From JAUIKM01 sp964445695 (GTDB lineage: Bacteria; Bacteroidota; Ignavibacteria; Kapaibacteriales; UBA7675): a stretch of 64,000 nucleotides of DNA. Within the stretch, counting starts at the first letter, position 1; each line of letters begins with the position of its first letter. A program made the position numbers and the translations under genes. The stretch is from NCBI GenBank assembly GCA_964445695.1, contig CAYULF010000018.1, positions 59,789 through 123,788 of the forward strand. The letters are read 5' to 3'. Below are positions 23,848 through 32,017 of the stretch, one piece after another. Below the pieces are notes generated by a model. It did not search any database, was not told the DNA's origin, and worked only from the letters and a program-made list of their open reading frames with translations.

Positions 23848-25050
23848 ATGTCCAACGCTCCCAAACCCCTCTCGGTTTTGCTGGTCGATGACGAGCCGGA
23901 AATCCTCGCGTTGACGGCCGAGTTCCTGTCCGAGGAATTCGATGTCCGCACAGCCGAAGACGGCGTGTCTGCACTGGCGGAGTTTGAGCGCAACCCCGCC
24001 GATATTATCATCAGCGATCAACGCATGCCCGGCATGACGGGCGTGGAGCTGCTGCGCGAAAGCCTGAAAGTTGCACCCGACGCCGAGCGCATCATCCTGA
24101 CGGCGCATGCCGAACTTCAACTGGTGATCGACTGCATCAATGAAGCGCACGTCAGCCACATCCTGACCAAACCGGTCAAACCCGAACAAATCGTCCTGAC
24201 CGCGCGCAAGGCGTCCGAATCACTGCGTTTGCGACGCGAGAACCGCCATTTGCTCCAGTCACTGCAGAAGCGCAATCAGGATCTGCGCGCCGCGGTGGAA
24301 GCTCGTACGGAGGAATTGCAGCAGGCCAACGCCACGCTCCGCAAGCTGCAGGAGGCGCGTGAGCAAATGGTCCGAATCGCCGTGCACGACCTGAAAAACC
24401 CGCTGTCCAACCTGCATCTGGCTCTGGGCGTGCTGATTGATTCCGATCGGCGCGATGACCGCCGCGAATTCGGCGAACTCGCGCAGGACTCCATCAATGC
24501 CATGGACACGCTTGTGTCCGACATGCTGAGCGTGGCCGAGCTGGAGAAAGGAAGCAGAACCAGCGAACATCGCGAACTGATAGCTCCGGCGGACATATTA
24601 AACGCCGGCGTGCAGGCCTTTCAGCCGGCGGCGCGGCGCAAGAACATCGAACTTCGGCTCGAATTGCCCGAAACGCTGCCGCTTATCAGCTTCAACGAAA
24701 CGCAGTTGCGCGAGGCCATTGACAACCTCATCAGCAACGGCATCAAATACACGCCGCGCGGCGGCCGGGTTGTCGTGCGCGCCGGTATGTCCGACGACGA
24801 CCTGGAACTGGCCGTCTGCGACAACGGCCTGGGCATGACGCCCGAAGATATCGACAATGCCTTTGGAGAATTTCAGCGGCTTTCCGCCCGACCGACCGAG
24901 GGCGAGAGCAGCACCGGACTGGGGCTTTTCATCGTTAAACGCATCGTCGAAATGCACGACGGCAGGATCACGATTCAGAGCGACGGACGCGACAAGGGAA
25001 CGAGTTTTGTCGTAACGCTTCCGGTTTTGCAGCCGACCAACGGAAAATAA
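23848..25050 (+). CDS. Response-regulator/histidine-kinase fusion (REC-HisKA-HATPase)
   Basis: 400 aa from the ATG at 23848, the first start directly before the receiver fold; the open frame reaches back to 23707 but that stretch is not domain-like. Receiver domain 8-125 (VDDEPE; IIISDQRMPG; ILTAH; LTKPV), then a coiled coil (about 135-180, RTEELQQANATLRKLQEARE), an H-box IAVHDLKNPLSNLH (about 185) and HATPase motifs NLISNGIKYTP, DNGLGM, STGLGLFIVKRI. Soluble: no TM segment. Acts as a kinase whose activity may be set by phosphorylation of its own receiver. Divergent from the neighbouring kinase gene. Confidence 0.93.
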   Translation: MSNAPKPLSVLLVDDEPEILALTAEFLSEEFDVRTAEDGVSALAEFERNPADIIISDQRMPGMTGVELLRESLKVAPDAERIILTAHAELQLVIDCINEAHVSHILTKPVKPEQIVLTARKASESLRLRRENRHLLQSLQKRNQDLRAAVEARTEELQQANATLRKLQEAREQMVRIAVHDLKNPLSNLHLALGVLIDSDRRDDRREFGELAQDSINAMDTLVSDMLSVAELEKGSRTSEHRELIAPADILNAGVQAFQPAARRKNIELRLELPETLPLISFNETQLREAIDNLISNGIKYTPRGGRVVVRAGMSDDDLELAVCDNGLGMTPEDIDNAFGEFQRLSARPTEGESSTGLGLFIVKRIVEMHDGRITIQSDGRDKGTSFVVTLPVLQPTNGK

Positions 25051-25171
25051 TGGCAACAGGCGTGCAGAGCGTTGTTTTTCGCGTAGAAATTTGCTAGATA
25101 CACGCGCAACGACGGTCTCCGGGCAAACGACCGCACATTCAAGCTTTAATCAGTATTTTGGCGAGGCAAAA

Positions 25172-25816
25172 ATGGCAGCTCAGATCTTCGACATACACTC
25201 GGAAACGCCTCAGCAATTCCGCATTACCAAGATTGCACACGACATTCGCGAAGGCGCGGTGATACTCTACCCCACCGACACGGGGTGGGCGCTCGGCTGT
25301 GATCTCTCCAACAAACAGGCCATCAAGAGGGTGCGCGATATCCGTAACATCAGTGAAAAACACCCGCTGACGTTTCTGTGCGAATCCCTGACCAACATCT
25401 CCGAATTTGCCAAGGTATCCAACTCGGTGTACCGCGCGGTGCGCCGCCTGATACCGGGCCCCTACACCTTTATCCTGCCGGCGACGCGCAACGTACCGCG
25501 CTTTGCGCAGGACCCCAAACGCAAAACCACGGGCATCCGCGTTCCCGACGCGACGATCGCCATGGCGCTGCTGCGCGAGCTGGGACACCCCCTGATTTCC
25601 ATCAGCGCCAAACTCGGCGACGAAGCGGTTGTCGACCACGACCTGCTCATCAGCTCGCTCGAATCGCGCGTCGACATCGTCGTTACCTCGCGTTCCTATT
25701 CTTTCCAGGGCGAATCCACGGTCATCGACATGACGGGCGACGAGTTTGAGATTCTGCGTGCCGGCGCGGGCATCGAAAATGTCGTTGAACACCTGGGCAT
25801 CGCCATGCCGGTATAA
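25172..25816 (+). CDS. YrdC/Sua5-fold protein, YciO type (threonylcarbamoyl-AMP synthase family)
   Basis: 214 aa from the ATG at 25172 with GAGG four bases before it; an upstream frame start at 25091 is unlikely. Sequence follows the YciO branch: IHSETPQQFRITKIAHDIREG, VILYPTDTGWALGCD, HPLTFLC, PGPYTFILPATRNVPR, KRKTTGIRVPD, STVIDMT. The YrdC fold makes threonylcarbamoyl-AMP from threonine, bicarbonate and ATP for tRNA t6A37. YciO members are less certain to carry the full activity. Cytoplasmic. No tRNA-modification neighbours are here. Confidence 0.9.
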   Translation: MAAQIFDIHSETPQQFRITKIAHDIREGAVILYPTDTGWALGCDLSNKQAIKRVRDIRNISEKHPLTFLCESLTNISEFAKVSNSVYRAVRRLIPGPYTFILPATRNVPRFAQDPKRKTTGIRVPDATIAMALLRELGHPLISISAKLGDEAVVDHDLLISSLESRVDIVVTSRSYSFQGESTVIDMTGDEFEILRAGAGIENVVEHLGIAMPV

Positions 25817-25930
25817 GCCGCCGGGAACTAAGAACTTAGGCCGTTCGTCTTTGGGCGGCACACGGGAATTTGCGGTTAGTGAACCGCACCCACACAGCTC
25901 AATCTTTTTTCTTAACCGGAGAATTTTCCG

Positions 25931-26329
25931 ATGAAATTATTTCAATGGACCGCCCGCGGGCTCGCCATGGGCGCACTGGTTTTCTCGATTTCTGCTTGCG
26001 GCCAGGAAGGCGCCGATATGGAGAAGGAAGCGGAACAAATGGAGCAGCCGGCCGAGCAAGCCGAGCACATGGACCACGCTGAACAAGCCGACCACTCCGC
26101 AACGGCGATGCACGCCAAAACCGTTAAAGTGTCGATCGACGGCATGACCTGCTCCAGCTGCGTCAAAAGCGTCGACGAAGCGCTCGCAGGCATCGACGGC
26201 GTCTCTGAAAAGAACGTCAGCCTCGAAGACAACCAGTGCACGGTCACGTTCGATCCGGCTAAAACGGATGAGAAAAGCATCGTGGCAGCGATCGAAAAAC
26301 TGGAATACAAAGCCGAAGTGATGAACTGA
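25931..26329 (+). CDS. Lipoprotein with heavy-metal-associated (CopZ-like) domain
   Basis: 132 aa. Signal peptide with lipobox (SISAC, then GQEG), so it is lipid-anchored. A linker of about 35 residues follows, rich in Glu, His and Met (EQAEHMDHAEQADHS), that could bind copper itself. Then comes one HMA ferredoxin-like domain at about 64-132 with the metal-binding pair in GMTCSSCVKSV. HMA domains usually occur in the cytoplasm or fused to P-type ATPases, so a periplasmic, lipid-anchored form suggests metal trafficking outside the inner membrane. It could serve copper enzymes such as the cytochrome oxidase encoded further along. Confidence 0.9.
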   Translation: MKLFQWTARGLAMGALVFSISACGQEGADMEKEAEQMEQPAEQAEHMDHAEQADHSATAMHAKTVKVSIDGMTCSSCVKSVDEALAGIDGVSEKNVSLEDNQCTVTFDPAKTDEKSIVAAIEKLEYKAEVMN

Positions 26330-26360
26330 CGAACTTCCGTTTGTTCTGAACACAAAAGAA

Positions 26361-26392
26361 AAAGACCGCCCCTGCAAAGAGGCGGTCTTTTT
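26361..26392. terminator. Bidirectional terminator between two convergent lipoprotein genes
   Basis: Stem AAAAGACCGCC (26361-26371) pairs with GGCGGTCTTTT (26382-26392). A T-run follows on the plus side, and an A-rich run on the left gives T on the minus strand, so it can serve both 25931-26329 and 26418-27482. Confidence 0.9.
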
Positions 26393-26417
26393 TTTATTCT
26401 GCTGTTTTAGATCAGGA

Positions 26418-27482
26418 TCAGTTGAGCGACAGCGATTCAACGGCCTTGTCAAAGACGGGACGCCATTTGTCCGCCTCGGGCGCGAAGTAATACACGCTCA
26501 CGCGGTACATGTTGTCGCCCTTGATGGCAAAGTAGATCGTTCCGTTGACTTTGTTGGCTCTGATCGCGCTGCGTTCATCGCTGATTTTGCGCGCGTCCAG
26601 GCCGGCCAGCTTGGCGTTCTGAATGCTGCCCGCCTTGTAGAGCTTCTGGTTTTCAGCGGCGATTTTGTCGAGGTCTTTCTGTTTGGAAGCGTCGAACACC
26701 TCAACCTGCATGTAGCAGTCCTTCGGTGCGTTGTCGCCGTCGCCGATATACTTGGCGCCCTGTTTGGCGCTGGCGCTGCGTTCCTTCACACTTTTGAAGT
26801 TGGCCGGCAACATCATGCTGTAGCCGTTGCCGCCCATGCGCTTGCTTTCCGCATCCGGAATGAAAGCATCACCGGCTTCGTAGATCGTGTCCACGCGCTG
26901 CTCCGCCGGCAGTTCGTAGGCCAGGCTGACCGAGTTGACAATCTCGTTGAATTTCGGCTCCAGCTCGGCAAAAGTATTGCCGAAGGCCAGCACTTCGACA
27001 ATCGTCACGACAGAGTCGTCTTTGACGCCGAAGTAACGACGGCCTTTGTATTCGCCGTCGGGATAACCGGGATACGTCACTTCGTACATCTTGCCGGTGT
27101 CGCCTTCGGCAAACATGTGCTCCTGCACCGCTGAATACGGTTCGGGTACACTGTATTCCTTGGTCTCTTCGATCACCTGATCCAGAGTCATCGTGGAATC
27201 GATCTGAGTGACGCGGATGGCGACCTTGGCGCCGGTCTCGCCGTCCTGGAATCGAGTGAAGCGCGCAATCACGCCGTCGGAGGAATAGTAGTTGGCCTGA
27301 TCGCCGATTTTGCGGCGCTCGACCCAATTGCCCGGCACTTTCATCTTGAAGTTCATAGCGCCGTCTTCGAGCAAAGCCAGTGTATCGATCGACACTTTTG
27401 GTTTCGGTTTTTCGGAGCCACAGGAAGACAGGACAAGGACCAGACACGCCAAAGCGAGAATGGGCACGCTGCGAACAGTCAT
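26418..27482 (-). CDS. Predicted lipoprotein, unknown function
   Basis: 354 aa from the ATG at 27482; the frame is open to 27761 but the lipoprotein signal begins here (MTVRSVPILALACLVLVLSSC). The mature protein has two similar halves: residues about 35-190 (AMNFKMKVPGNWVERR; RFQDGE; VSLAYELP) and about 210-354 (GNGYSMMLPANFKSVK; VFDASKQ; AVESLSLN). Each starts with a 'MxxPxNxxxxK/R' strand and ends in 'VxSxSL'. This suggests a duplicated PsbP/DUF-like beta-sandwich. No catalytic motif recognised. Convergent with the HMA lipoprotein gene and shares its terminator. Confidence 0.8.
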   Translation of the reverse strand: MTVRSVPILALACLVLVLSSCGSEKPKPKVSIDTLALLEDGAMNFKMKVPGNWVERRKIGDQANYYSSDGVIARFTRFQDGETGAKVAIRVTQIDSTMTLDQVIEETKEYSVPEPYSAVQEHMFAEGDTGKMYEVTYPGYPDGEYKGRRYFGVKDDSVVTIVEVLAFGNTFAELEPKFNEIVNSVSLAYELPAEQRVDTIYEAGDAFIPDAESKRMGGNGYSMMLPANFKSVKERSASAKQGAKYIGDGDNAPKDCYMQVEVFDASKQKDLDKIAAENQKLYKAGSIQNAKLAGLDARKISDERSAIRANKVNGTIYFAIKGDNMYRVSVYYFAPEADKWRPVFDKAVESLSLN

Positions 27483-27634
27483 ACGGAGTTCCCGAGAAGT
27501 TGGTAAGCGGAAATGATAAATTTGACAGGATAAACGAAAAATTACGCAAGCCGCAAGGAGTAGGCAAACCTTTTGTCGCGATTTGGCCGCCCCGGGCGTG
27601 TAAAATATCTGTAAAATCGCACCGACGCCGCGTG

Positions 27635-28111
27635 CTACGAGGTTGCCAGCCGCTTGATCGCCTCGCTTTCCATGCGATAAATGAACCAGTCGTCCAGCTT
27701 GAAAGCCCCGATTGACTCGTAAAAATTCATCGCCGAGCGGTTCCAGTCCAGCACCACCCACTCAAAACGGGTGCACTCGTTGGCGGCGGCGTGCTGCGCC
27801 AGGCGGATCATCAGCTCCTTGCCGATTCCGCGCCCGCGAAATGGTGGATGCACAAAAAGGTCTTCGAGATACAGACTCGGACGCCCTTCCCAGGTCGAAA
27901 AAGTGAAATAGTACAGGGCAAATCCCACCGGACGTCCGTCCCACTCCGCTATGAAACATCCAAAACGCGGATTCGGACCAAAGCCGTATTTGCGGATATC
28001 CTCCGCCGTCACACGCACTTTTTCCGGTTCGCGCTCGTACTCGCCCAGGTCGCAGATCAGTTCCACAATAGTCGCCGCGTCGCTTTCCACGGCGGATCGA
28101 ATGTTTAACAT
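27635..28111 (-). CDS. GNAT-family N-acetyltransferase
   Basis: 158 aa from the ATG at 28111. GNAT fold with the acetyl-CoA loop RGRGIGKELM about residue 96 and the sequence order IRSAVESDAATIVELI, FIAEWDGRPVGFALYY, LYLEDLFVHPPFRG, WNRSAMNFYESIGA. This matches the diamine (spermidine/thialysine) acetyltransferase-like subgroup, which has WEG near the middle (FSTWEGRPSLYLED). Substrate is not certain. Single gene with no obvious partner. Confidence 0.92.
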   Translation of the reverse strand: MLNIRSAVESDAATIVELICDLGEYEREPEKVRVTAEDIRKYGFGPNPRFGCFIAEWDGRPVGFALYYFTFSTWEGRPSLYLEDLFVHPPFRGRGIGKELMIRLAQHAAANECTRFEWVVLDWNRSAMNFYESIGAFKLDDWFIYRMESEAIKRLATS

Positions 28112-28625
28112 AGGGTCGGTAATTGTGCGGCTGCGCCGCGTTTGCACCACGTTGGTATTTGTCGGACGCACTGCCCGGTACGGCTTTTGTTCAACGTCCG
28201 CTCGCAACAGCATCACATGCTGCCGGCAGATACAATTAGCACTATTTTGGGGCCAGGTCCAAGCGCGGATATCACCTGCAACTCCCCTGCGCTCATACTG
28301 AACGCCCGCACCGAACACCCGGCTTGTCGACTGAACTTCCGACCAGACCGCTGCGCCGCTTCTTTGCATTCCGCGGCTTACTCTTTCTCTTGTTTGTCAT
28401 CGGGTGCCAACCGCACGGCTGTTGAACAGGCGCTTAAGTATCTCCGGCCAGAGCATCATAGCTTTATTGCCGGAGACGAACCCTCGATTTAACATCAAAA
28501 CCCGGGGCCGGCAGCAAACCAGCCTCGGGTTTTGAAGGGTGTGAGTGCGCAGTGGAAAGTGGGACATCGGCTTTCCGGACTGTTGACGGCCGTACTCCGC
28601 TGCAAACCGTGGAAGCAAAAAGGGA
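28112..28625. other. Intergenic region with a hairpin and short hydrophobic frames
   Basis: 514 bases without a supported gene. A plus-strand TTG frame (28324-28425, 33 codons) reads like a tiny lipoprotein signal (LLFLLFVIGC) but lacks a ribosome site, so I do not call it. Its antisense string (about 28385-28410) resembles an element seen in other gaps (see findings). A hairpin lies at 28496-28534. Confidence 0.5.
28496..28534 (-). terminator. Probable terminator after the first beta-propeller gene
   Basis: CAAAACCCGGGGC (28496-28508) pairs with GCCTCGGGTTTTG (28522-28534), 13 bp with one G-U pair. On the minus strand it follows the stop at 28626 by about 90 bases. The T-tract is short, so termination may be partial. 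Confidence 0.5.
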
Positions 28626-29843
28626 CTATCGTCCCACAACAAGTTTCTGCAGGACCGTGTGAGCGCCCGTTTGCAGTCGCACAAAGTACATGCCGGCCGC
28701 CAGGTCGCGCACGTCGATTGTCATCGTCGCCGTTGCGCCGGTAAAACCGGACTGCAGTCGGCGCACAACAGCGCCCGACGGTGTCAGCAGGTCGACATCC
28801 ACTGCTTCGTGCATCGGATTTTCAATTGTTAACATTGATTGCATCGCCGCGGGATTGGGATGCACCTGCAGGGACGGAGCGTCAACGCCGGGCTGCTCTG
28901 TCACATCCGTGGAAGTGCTGCCGCGGAATATTCCCTCGGAGGTTCCAATCAGAAGTGTTCCGGCATTGGTTTTAAACATGGAGCGTACAAAACCTTCAAA
29001 ACTTTCACCCATCTGCTCCCAGCTGGCGCCATTGTCGGCAGATCGATACACACTTCGGACGCTGCTCATATACGCCGCGTTTTCATCAAACAGAAAGCCC
29101 GATGCCGAGGTGGAAGAACTCGTCACCGGAGTCCAGGTAGCGCCCTTGTCCAGTGAGCGCAAAACACCTTTGTCGTAAATACTGGCGAGCATCACACCTT
29201 CTGCAGCGCCCAGCGCTTCAATATCGAAGTTAACGCCGGCCCAGTGCAGACTTGTCCAGCTGGAGCCGTCCGTCGAGGCAAATACTCCGCCTCCGGTAAT
29301 TCCGCCGGTGCCGCACAACATGCGGTTGTCGGTCGTGTTAACAATCGTGCTGACGTCGGGAATGGACGGCAAGCCGCTGTTCCCCTGTCCCCACGTTTCG
29401 CCGCGGTCCCAGGAGTAAAACACGTCGCCGGTGGTCGTCAGGATAAATGTTCCGTCGGGACCGATGTGCCGATGCCAGATCCGATCAACCGGGGCGGGCA
29501 AGGTCAGCGTCGTCCATGTCGCGCCATTGTCTTCGGACTTCTGAATGTCCGTGCCGTTGGACAGCAACATCACGCCGGTTGGTCCAATGACAATGTTCGA
29601 ATACGGTTTGTTAAACTCGGAGATGCTCCAACTGAGTCCATCATCCGTCGACTGATATATCCCCTTATTCGTCGAAGCATACAGGACACCATCCGATTTC
29701 TGGTGGATCGCAAACACCGATGCATCCGCCAGTCCGGCGGCTTCCCATTGCGCCGCGGCGAAGGTACCGGGAAAGACGGTCATGAAAAACAGCAATGCAA
29801 TTGTACAAAAGGACCGCCCGCAATCAACAGTAGAACTTCTCAT
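28626..29843 (-). CDS. Secreted beta-propeller (sortilin/Ycf48-like) protein with T9SS tail
   Basis: 405 aa from the ATG at 29843 with GGAG upstream; an earlier Met at 29888 is less likely. Signal peptide about 1-31 (ending FAAAQ). Residues about 32-320 hold repeated propeller blades of the BNR/Ycf48 type with the recurring 'xSxDxGxTWxxx' signature (QSTDDGLSWSISEF; KSEDNGATWTTLTL; SLDKGATWTPVT; RSADNGASWEQMGE). The tail (VHPNPAAMQSMLTIEN, LAAGMYFVRLQTG, KLVVGR) is a T9SS type A sorting domain. Tandem paralogue of 30151-31374. Probably a surface glycan- or protein-binding propeller; ligand unknown. Confidence 0.87.
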   Translation of the reverse strand: MRSSTVDCGRSFCTIALLFFMTVFPGTFAAAQWEAAGLADASVFAIHQKSDGVLYASTNKGIYQSTDDGLSWSISEFNKPYSNIVIGPTGVMLLSNGTDIQKSEDNGATWTTLTLPAPVDRIWHRHIGPDGTFILTTTGDVFYSWDRGETWGQGNSGLPSIPDVSTIVNTTDNRMLCGTGGITGGGVFASTDGSSWTSLHWAGVNFDIEALGAAEGVMLASIYDKGVLRSLDKGATWTPVTSSSTSASGFLFDENAAYMSSVRSVYRSADNGASWEQMGESFEGFVRSMFKTNAGTLLIGTSEGIFRGSTSTDVTEQPGVDAPSLQVHPNPAAMQSMLTIENPMHEAVDVDLLTPSGAVVRRLQSGFTGATATMTIDVRDLAAGMYFVRLQTGAHTVLQKLVVGR

Positions 29844-30150
29844 TCCATACTCCAAAAGATTAACAGATTTTCCCGCAGCGCATGCCATGCGCCGCTTTGG
29901 GTGAGTTAAAAAACGTGAACCGATGCGGCGCCGCTTCCTGCGGTACCGATCATCGGCATACGTGGAGTGTTGTAGTAGTTTCGCGTCTCTTTAAACAAGC
30001 CAAAAACTCGCCTGCGATTTGCATGCGGCGCGGCCGGAGACACCGACGGCTCCGCGGGCATGCAGAGCCGATGATGTGTATTGAGGGGGGCAACCTGTGT
30101 TCGAACCCGCAGTCAAAGGTTCGAACCTGTTAAACACAAATCAGATGAAA
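29844..30150. other. Intergenic region between the propeller paralogues
   Basis: 307 bases with no supported gene. Holds the leader of the 28626-29843 gene and a hairpin at 30099-30126. Two GTTCGAACC-like strings there resemble a tRNA T-arm but no acceptor or anticodon arm can be drawn. Confidence 0.5.
30099..30126. other. Hairpin downstream of the second propeller gene
   Basis: GTTCGAACC (30099-30107) pairs with GGTTCGAAC (30118-30126), 9 bp with a 10-base loop. It sits 25 bases past the stop at 30151 on the minus strand but has no T-tract, so it may be a weak terminator or an mRNA 3' end stabiliser. Confidence 0.4.
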
Positions 30151-31374
30151 TCAGGGCAGCACGATCAGTTTCTGCAGAACGGCGTGGTCTGCCGTCCGTA
30201 CTTTCACAAAATACGCGCCGGCCGGAAGGCCTTCGAGGTCCAGCGTCTGGTTGGACGAGGCCTGCGCCGCGTCGATCCGCATACGGCGGACAAGCGTACC
30301 GACTGCGTCGATAAACTCGATTTCCAGTCCACCGTCGCCGGGATTGTCGACAGTTAACGTCGCCTGCGCAGCTGCGGGATTCGGGTACAGTTGCATGGTC
30401 GGCAAATTGACGTCCACATCTTCGTCGACATCCGTGACGCTGCCGCCGGGACGGCGCAGCACGCCGTTGTTTGTGCCGAGCAGGATGGTCCCGTCATTCG
30501 TCTTGAAGATGTCGCGCGAATAGTCGTCCAGTCCTTCGTTCCACAGCTGCCAGTTGGCCGCGTTGTCGGTGGAGCGATAGACCTTTTTGCCGCTGATCAG
30601 ATAGGCGTTATTGCCGTCGATCAGGAAGTCCGACGCCACGGTGGCGTCGATGTTGACAGAATACCAGTTGGCTCCGTTGTCGAGCGAACGGGCGATGCCC
30701 ATGCCGGAAACGGCGGCCAGCAGCAGACCGTCCGCTGCGCCGAGGGCCATGGCGTCTGAATTCGCACCGGCCCAGAAGACAGAAGTCCACGAGGCGCCGT
30801 TTGTTGAACGGAAGATGCCGCCGCCGCTGACGCCGCCGGTTCCGCACAGCAAACCACCGTCGGCCGTGCTGACAATCGCGTTAACATCGGGAACGCTGGG
30901 AAGGCCGGTATTGCCGTTCGCCCATGTCTGGCCCTTGTCCTGCGAGTAATACACAACAGGCGTGTTAATGGCCAGGAAGGTGCCGTCAGGCGCAATGTGC
31001 ACGTACCAGATAAAGTCGATCTGGTCCGGCGGGGTCAGCGTCGTCCACGTTGCGCCGTCGTCGCTTGACGTCGCCAGACGCGTGTCGGTAAGGATTAACA
31101 GATCACCGTCCGGCCCGACAACGATGGAATGCGTCGGTTCTGTTACGTCCGTCGCAACCCAGCTCTCGCCGTCATCCGTCGACCGGAAAATTCCGGTCTT
31201 GCTCGCTGCAAGAAGTGAGCCGTCGGAGGCGTGACAGAATCTGTTAACACGGGTATCGCCAAGACCACTGGCTACCCATTGAGCGGAAGCGCTCGAAACA
31301 CAAAACAACAACAGCAAAGCGCCCAGTGCCAGTCCGGGTAGCCCTGCTCCGGAGTTGGTAAACACTCGATACAT
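30151..31374 (-). CDS. Secreted beta-propeller (sortilin/Ycf48-like) protein with T9SS tail, second copy
   Basis: 407 aa from the ATG at 31374; a TTG at 31389 would add five residues. Signal peptide about 1-32 (ending SASAQ). Propeller blades again carry the DxGxxW signature (RSTDDGESWVATDV; TSSDDGATWTTLTP; YSQDKGQTWANGN; SLDNGANWYSVN; RSTDNAANWQLWNE). The end (LYPNPAAAQATLTVDN, LPAGAYFVKVRTA, KLIVLP) is a T9SS type A tail. The whole chain aligns with the neighbouring 28626-29843 product, so the two arose by tandem duplication. Confidence 0.87.
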   Translation of the reverse strand: MYRVFTNSGAGLPGLALGALLLLFCVSSASAQWVASGLGDTRVNRFCHASDGSLLAASKTGIFRSTDDGESWVATDVTEPTHSIVVGPDGDLLILTDTRLATSSDDGATWTTLTPPDQIDFIWYVHIAPDGTFLAINTPVVYYSQDKGQTWANGNTGLPSVPDVNAIVSTADGGLLCGTGGVSGGGIFRSTNGASWTSVFWAGANSDAMALGAADGLLLAAVSGMGIARSLDNGANWYSVNIDATVASDFLIDGNNAYLISGKKVYRSTDNAANWQLWNEGLDDYSRDIFKTNDGTILLGTNNGVLRRPGGSVTDVDEDVDVNLPTMQLYPNPAAAQATLTVDNPGDGGLEIEFIDAVGTLVRRMRIDAAQASSNQTLDLEGLPAGAYFVKVRTADHAVLQKLIVLP

Positions 31375-31933
31375 AAAAAGTCCCCACAATACATAAAAGA
31401 GAAAAAGGTTCCGTGCCGCCTGAAGGATCAGGCTGCAGCGGCGACTGAGAGAGCGGGCGCCATGAATGGACGTGCAATTAATGCACGTTGTCAGAGGTGA
31501 GCGGCTGACAATTTACCTTAACCATGACCTCAAGTCGAATTAACAAGATGGGCAACAGCGCGATTCAGAAATCGATACAGACATTTTTCAAAAAAAGTGT
31601 ATTTAATTTTTCAGCGGCGCAGAAGCTATGCAACCCTCGCAATCATTTAAACTGAATGCATCAAGTTTAAACCGCCGCGAATTCACATAATCACAGACTT
31701 GGAGTTGAACACAGGTCATGCTGTTTTACAACCCGGCGACTGCCTGTTCTACGCGCAGTGACAAACAAAAGAAAAAGAGCCTGAGACCGAAGTGAAAACG
31801 AGGGCTCAAAGCGATGCCTTTCAGGGAATACAAAACGACCGCACATCCCGGTTGACAATTTCGAGAAGATTCAATGTTAAACCAATGCCGCGTTCACATT
31901 GCTCATAAGTGACCGCGCAGTCAGTTAAGTTGC
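31375..31933. other. Intergenic region between propeller gene and ActF terminator
   Basis: AT-richer stretch with no supported gene. It carries the promoter side of the propeller gene. Near 31755-31800 is a GACAAACAAAAG-type string with a weak hairpin (GAGCC/GGCTC) that would face a T-rich run on the minus strand, possibly a back-up terminator for the respiratory cluster. Confidence 0.45.
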
Positions 31934-31972
31934 AAACAAAAAAAGAGCCGACGTTAACACGCCGGCTCTTTT
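31934..31972 (-). terminator. Terminator of the ActA-F/cytochrome oxidase cluster
   Basis: AAAAGAGCCGACG (31941-31953) pairs with CGCCGGCTCTTTT (31960-31972) with one mismatch. An A-rich run below it gives T on the minus strand. It lies 45 bases past the actF stop at 32018. Confidence 0.9.
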
Positions 31973-32017
31973 GTAATAAGATCCTCGAAATTTGTTGCGG
32001 GCGCACCCGCGTCGGCA

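Noticed and set aside
28324..28425. Tiny plus-strand lipoprotein-like frame (LLFLLFVIGC)
   Set aside because: Only a TTG start, no ribosome site, and the underlying DNA belongs to a string shared with other gaps, so the peptide is probably accidental.
30091..30130. Possible tRNA (GTTCGAACC-like T-arm)
   Set aside because: No acceptor, D or anticodon stem can be paired around it; the two copies simply form a hairpin.
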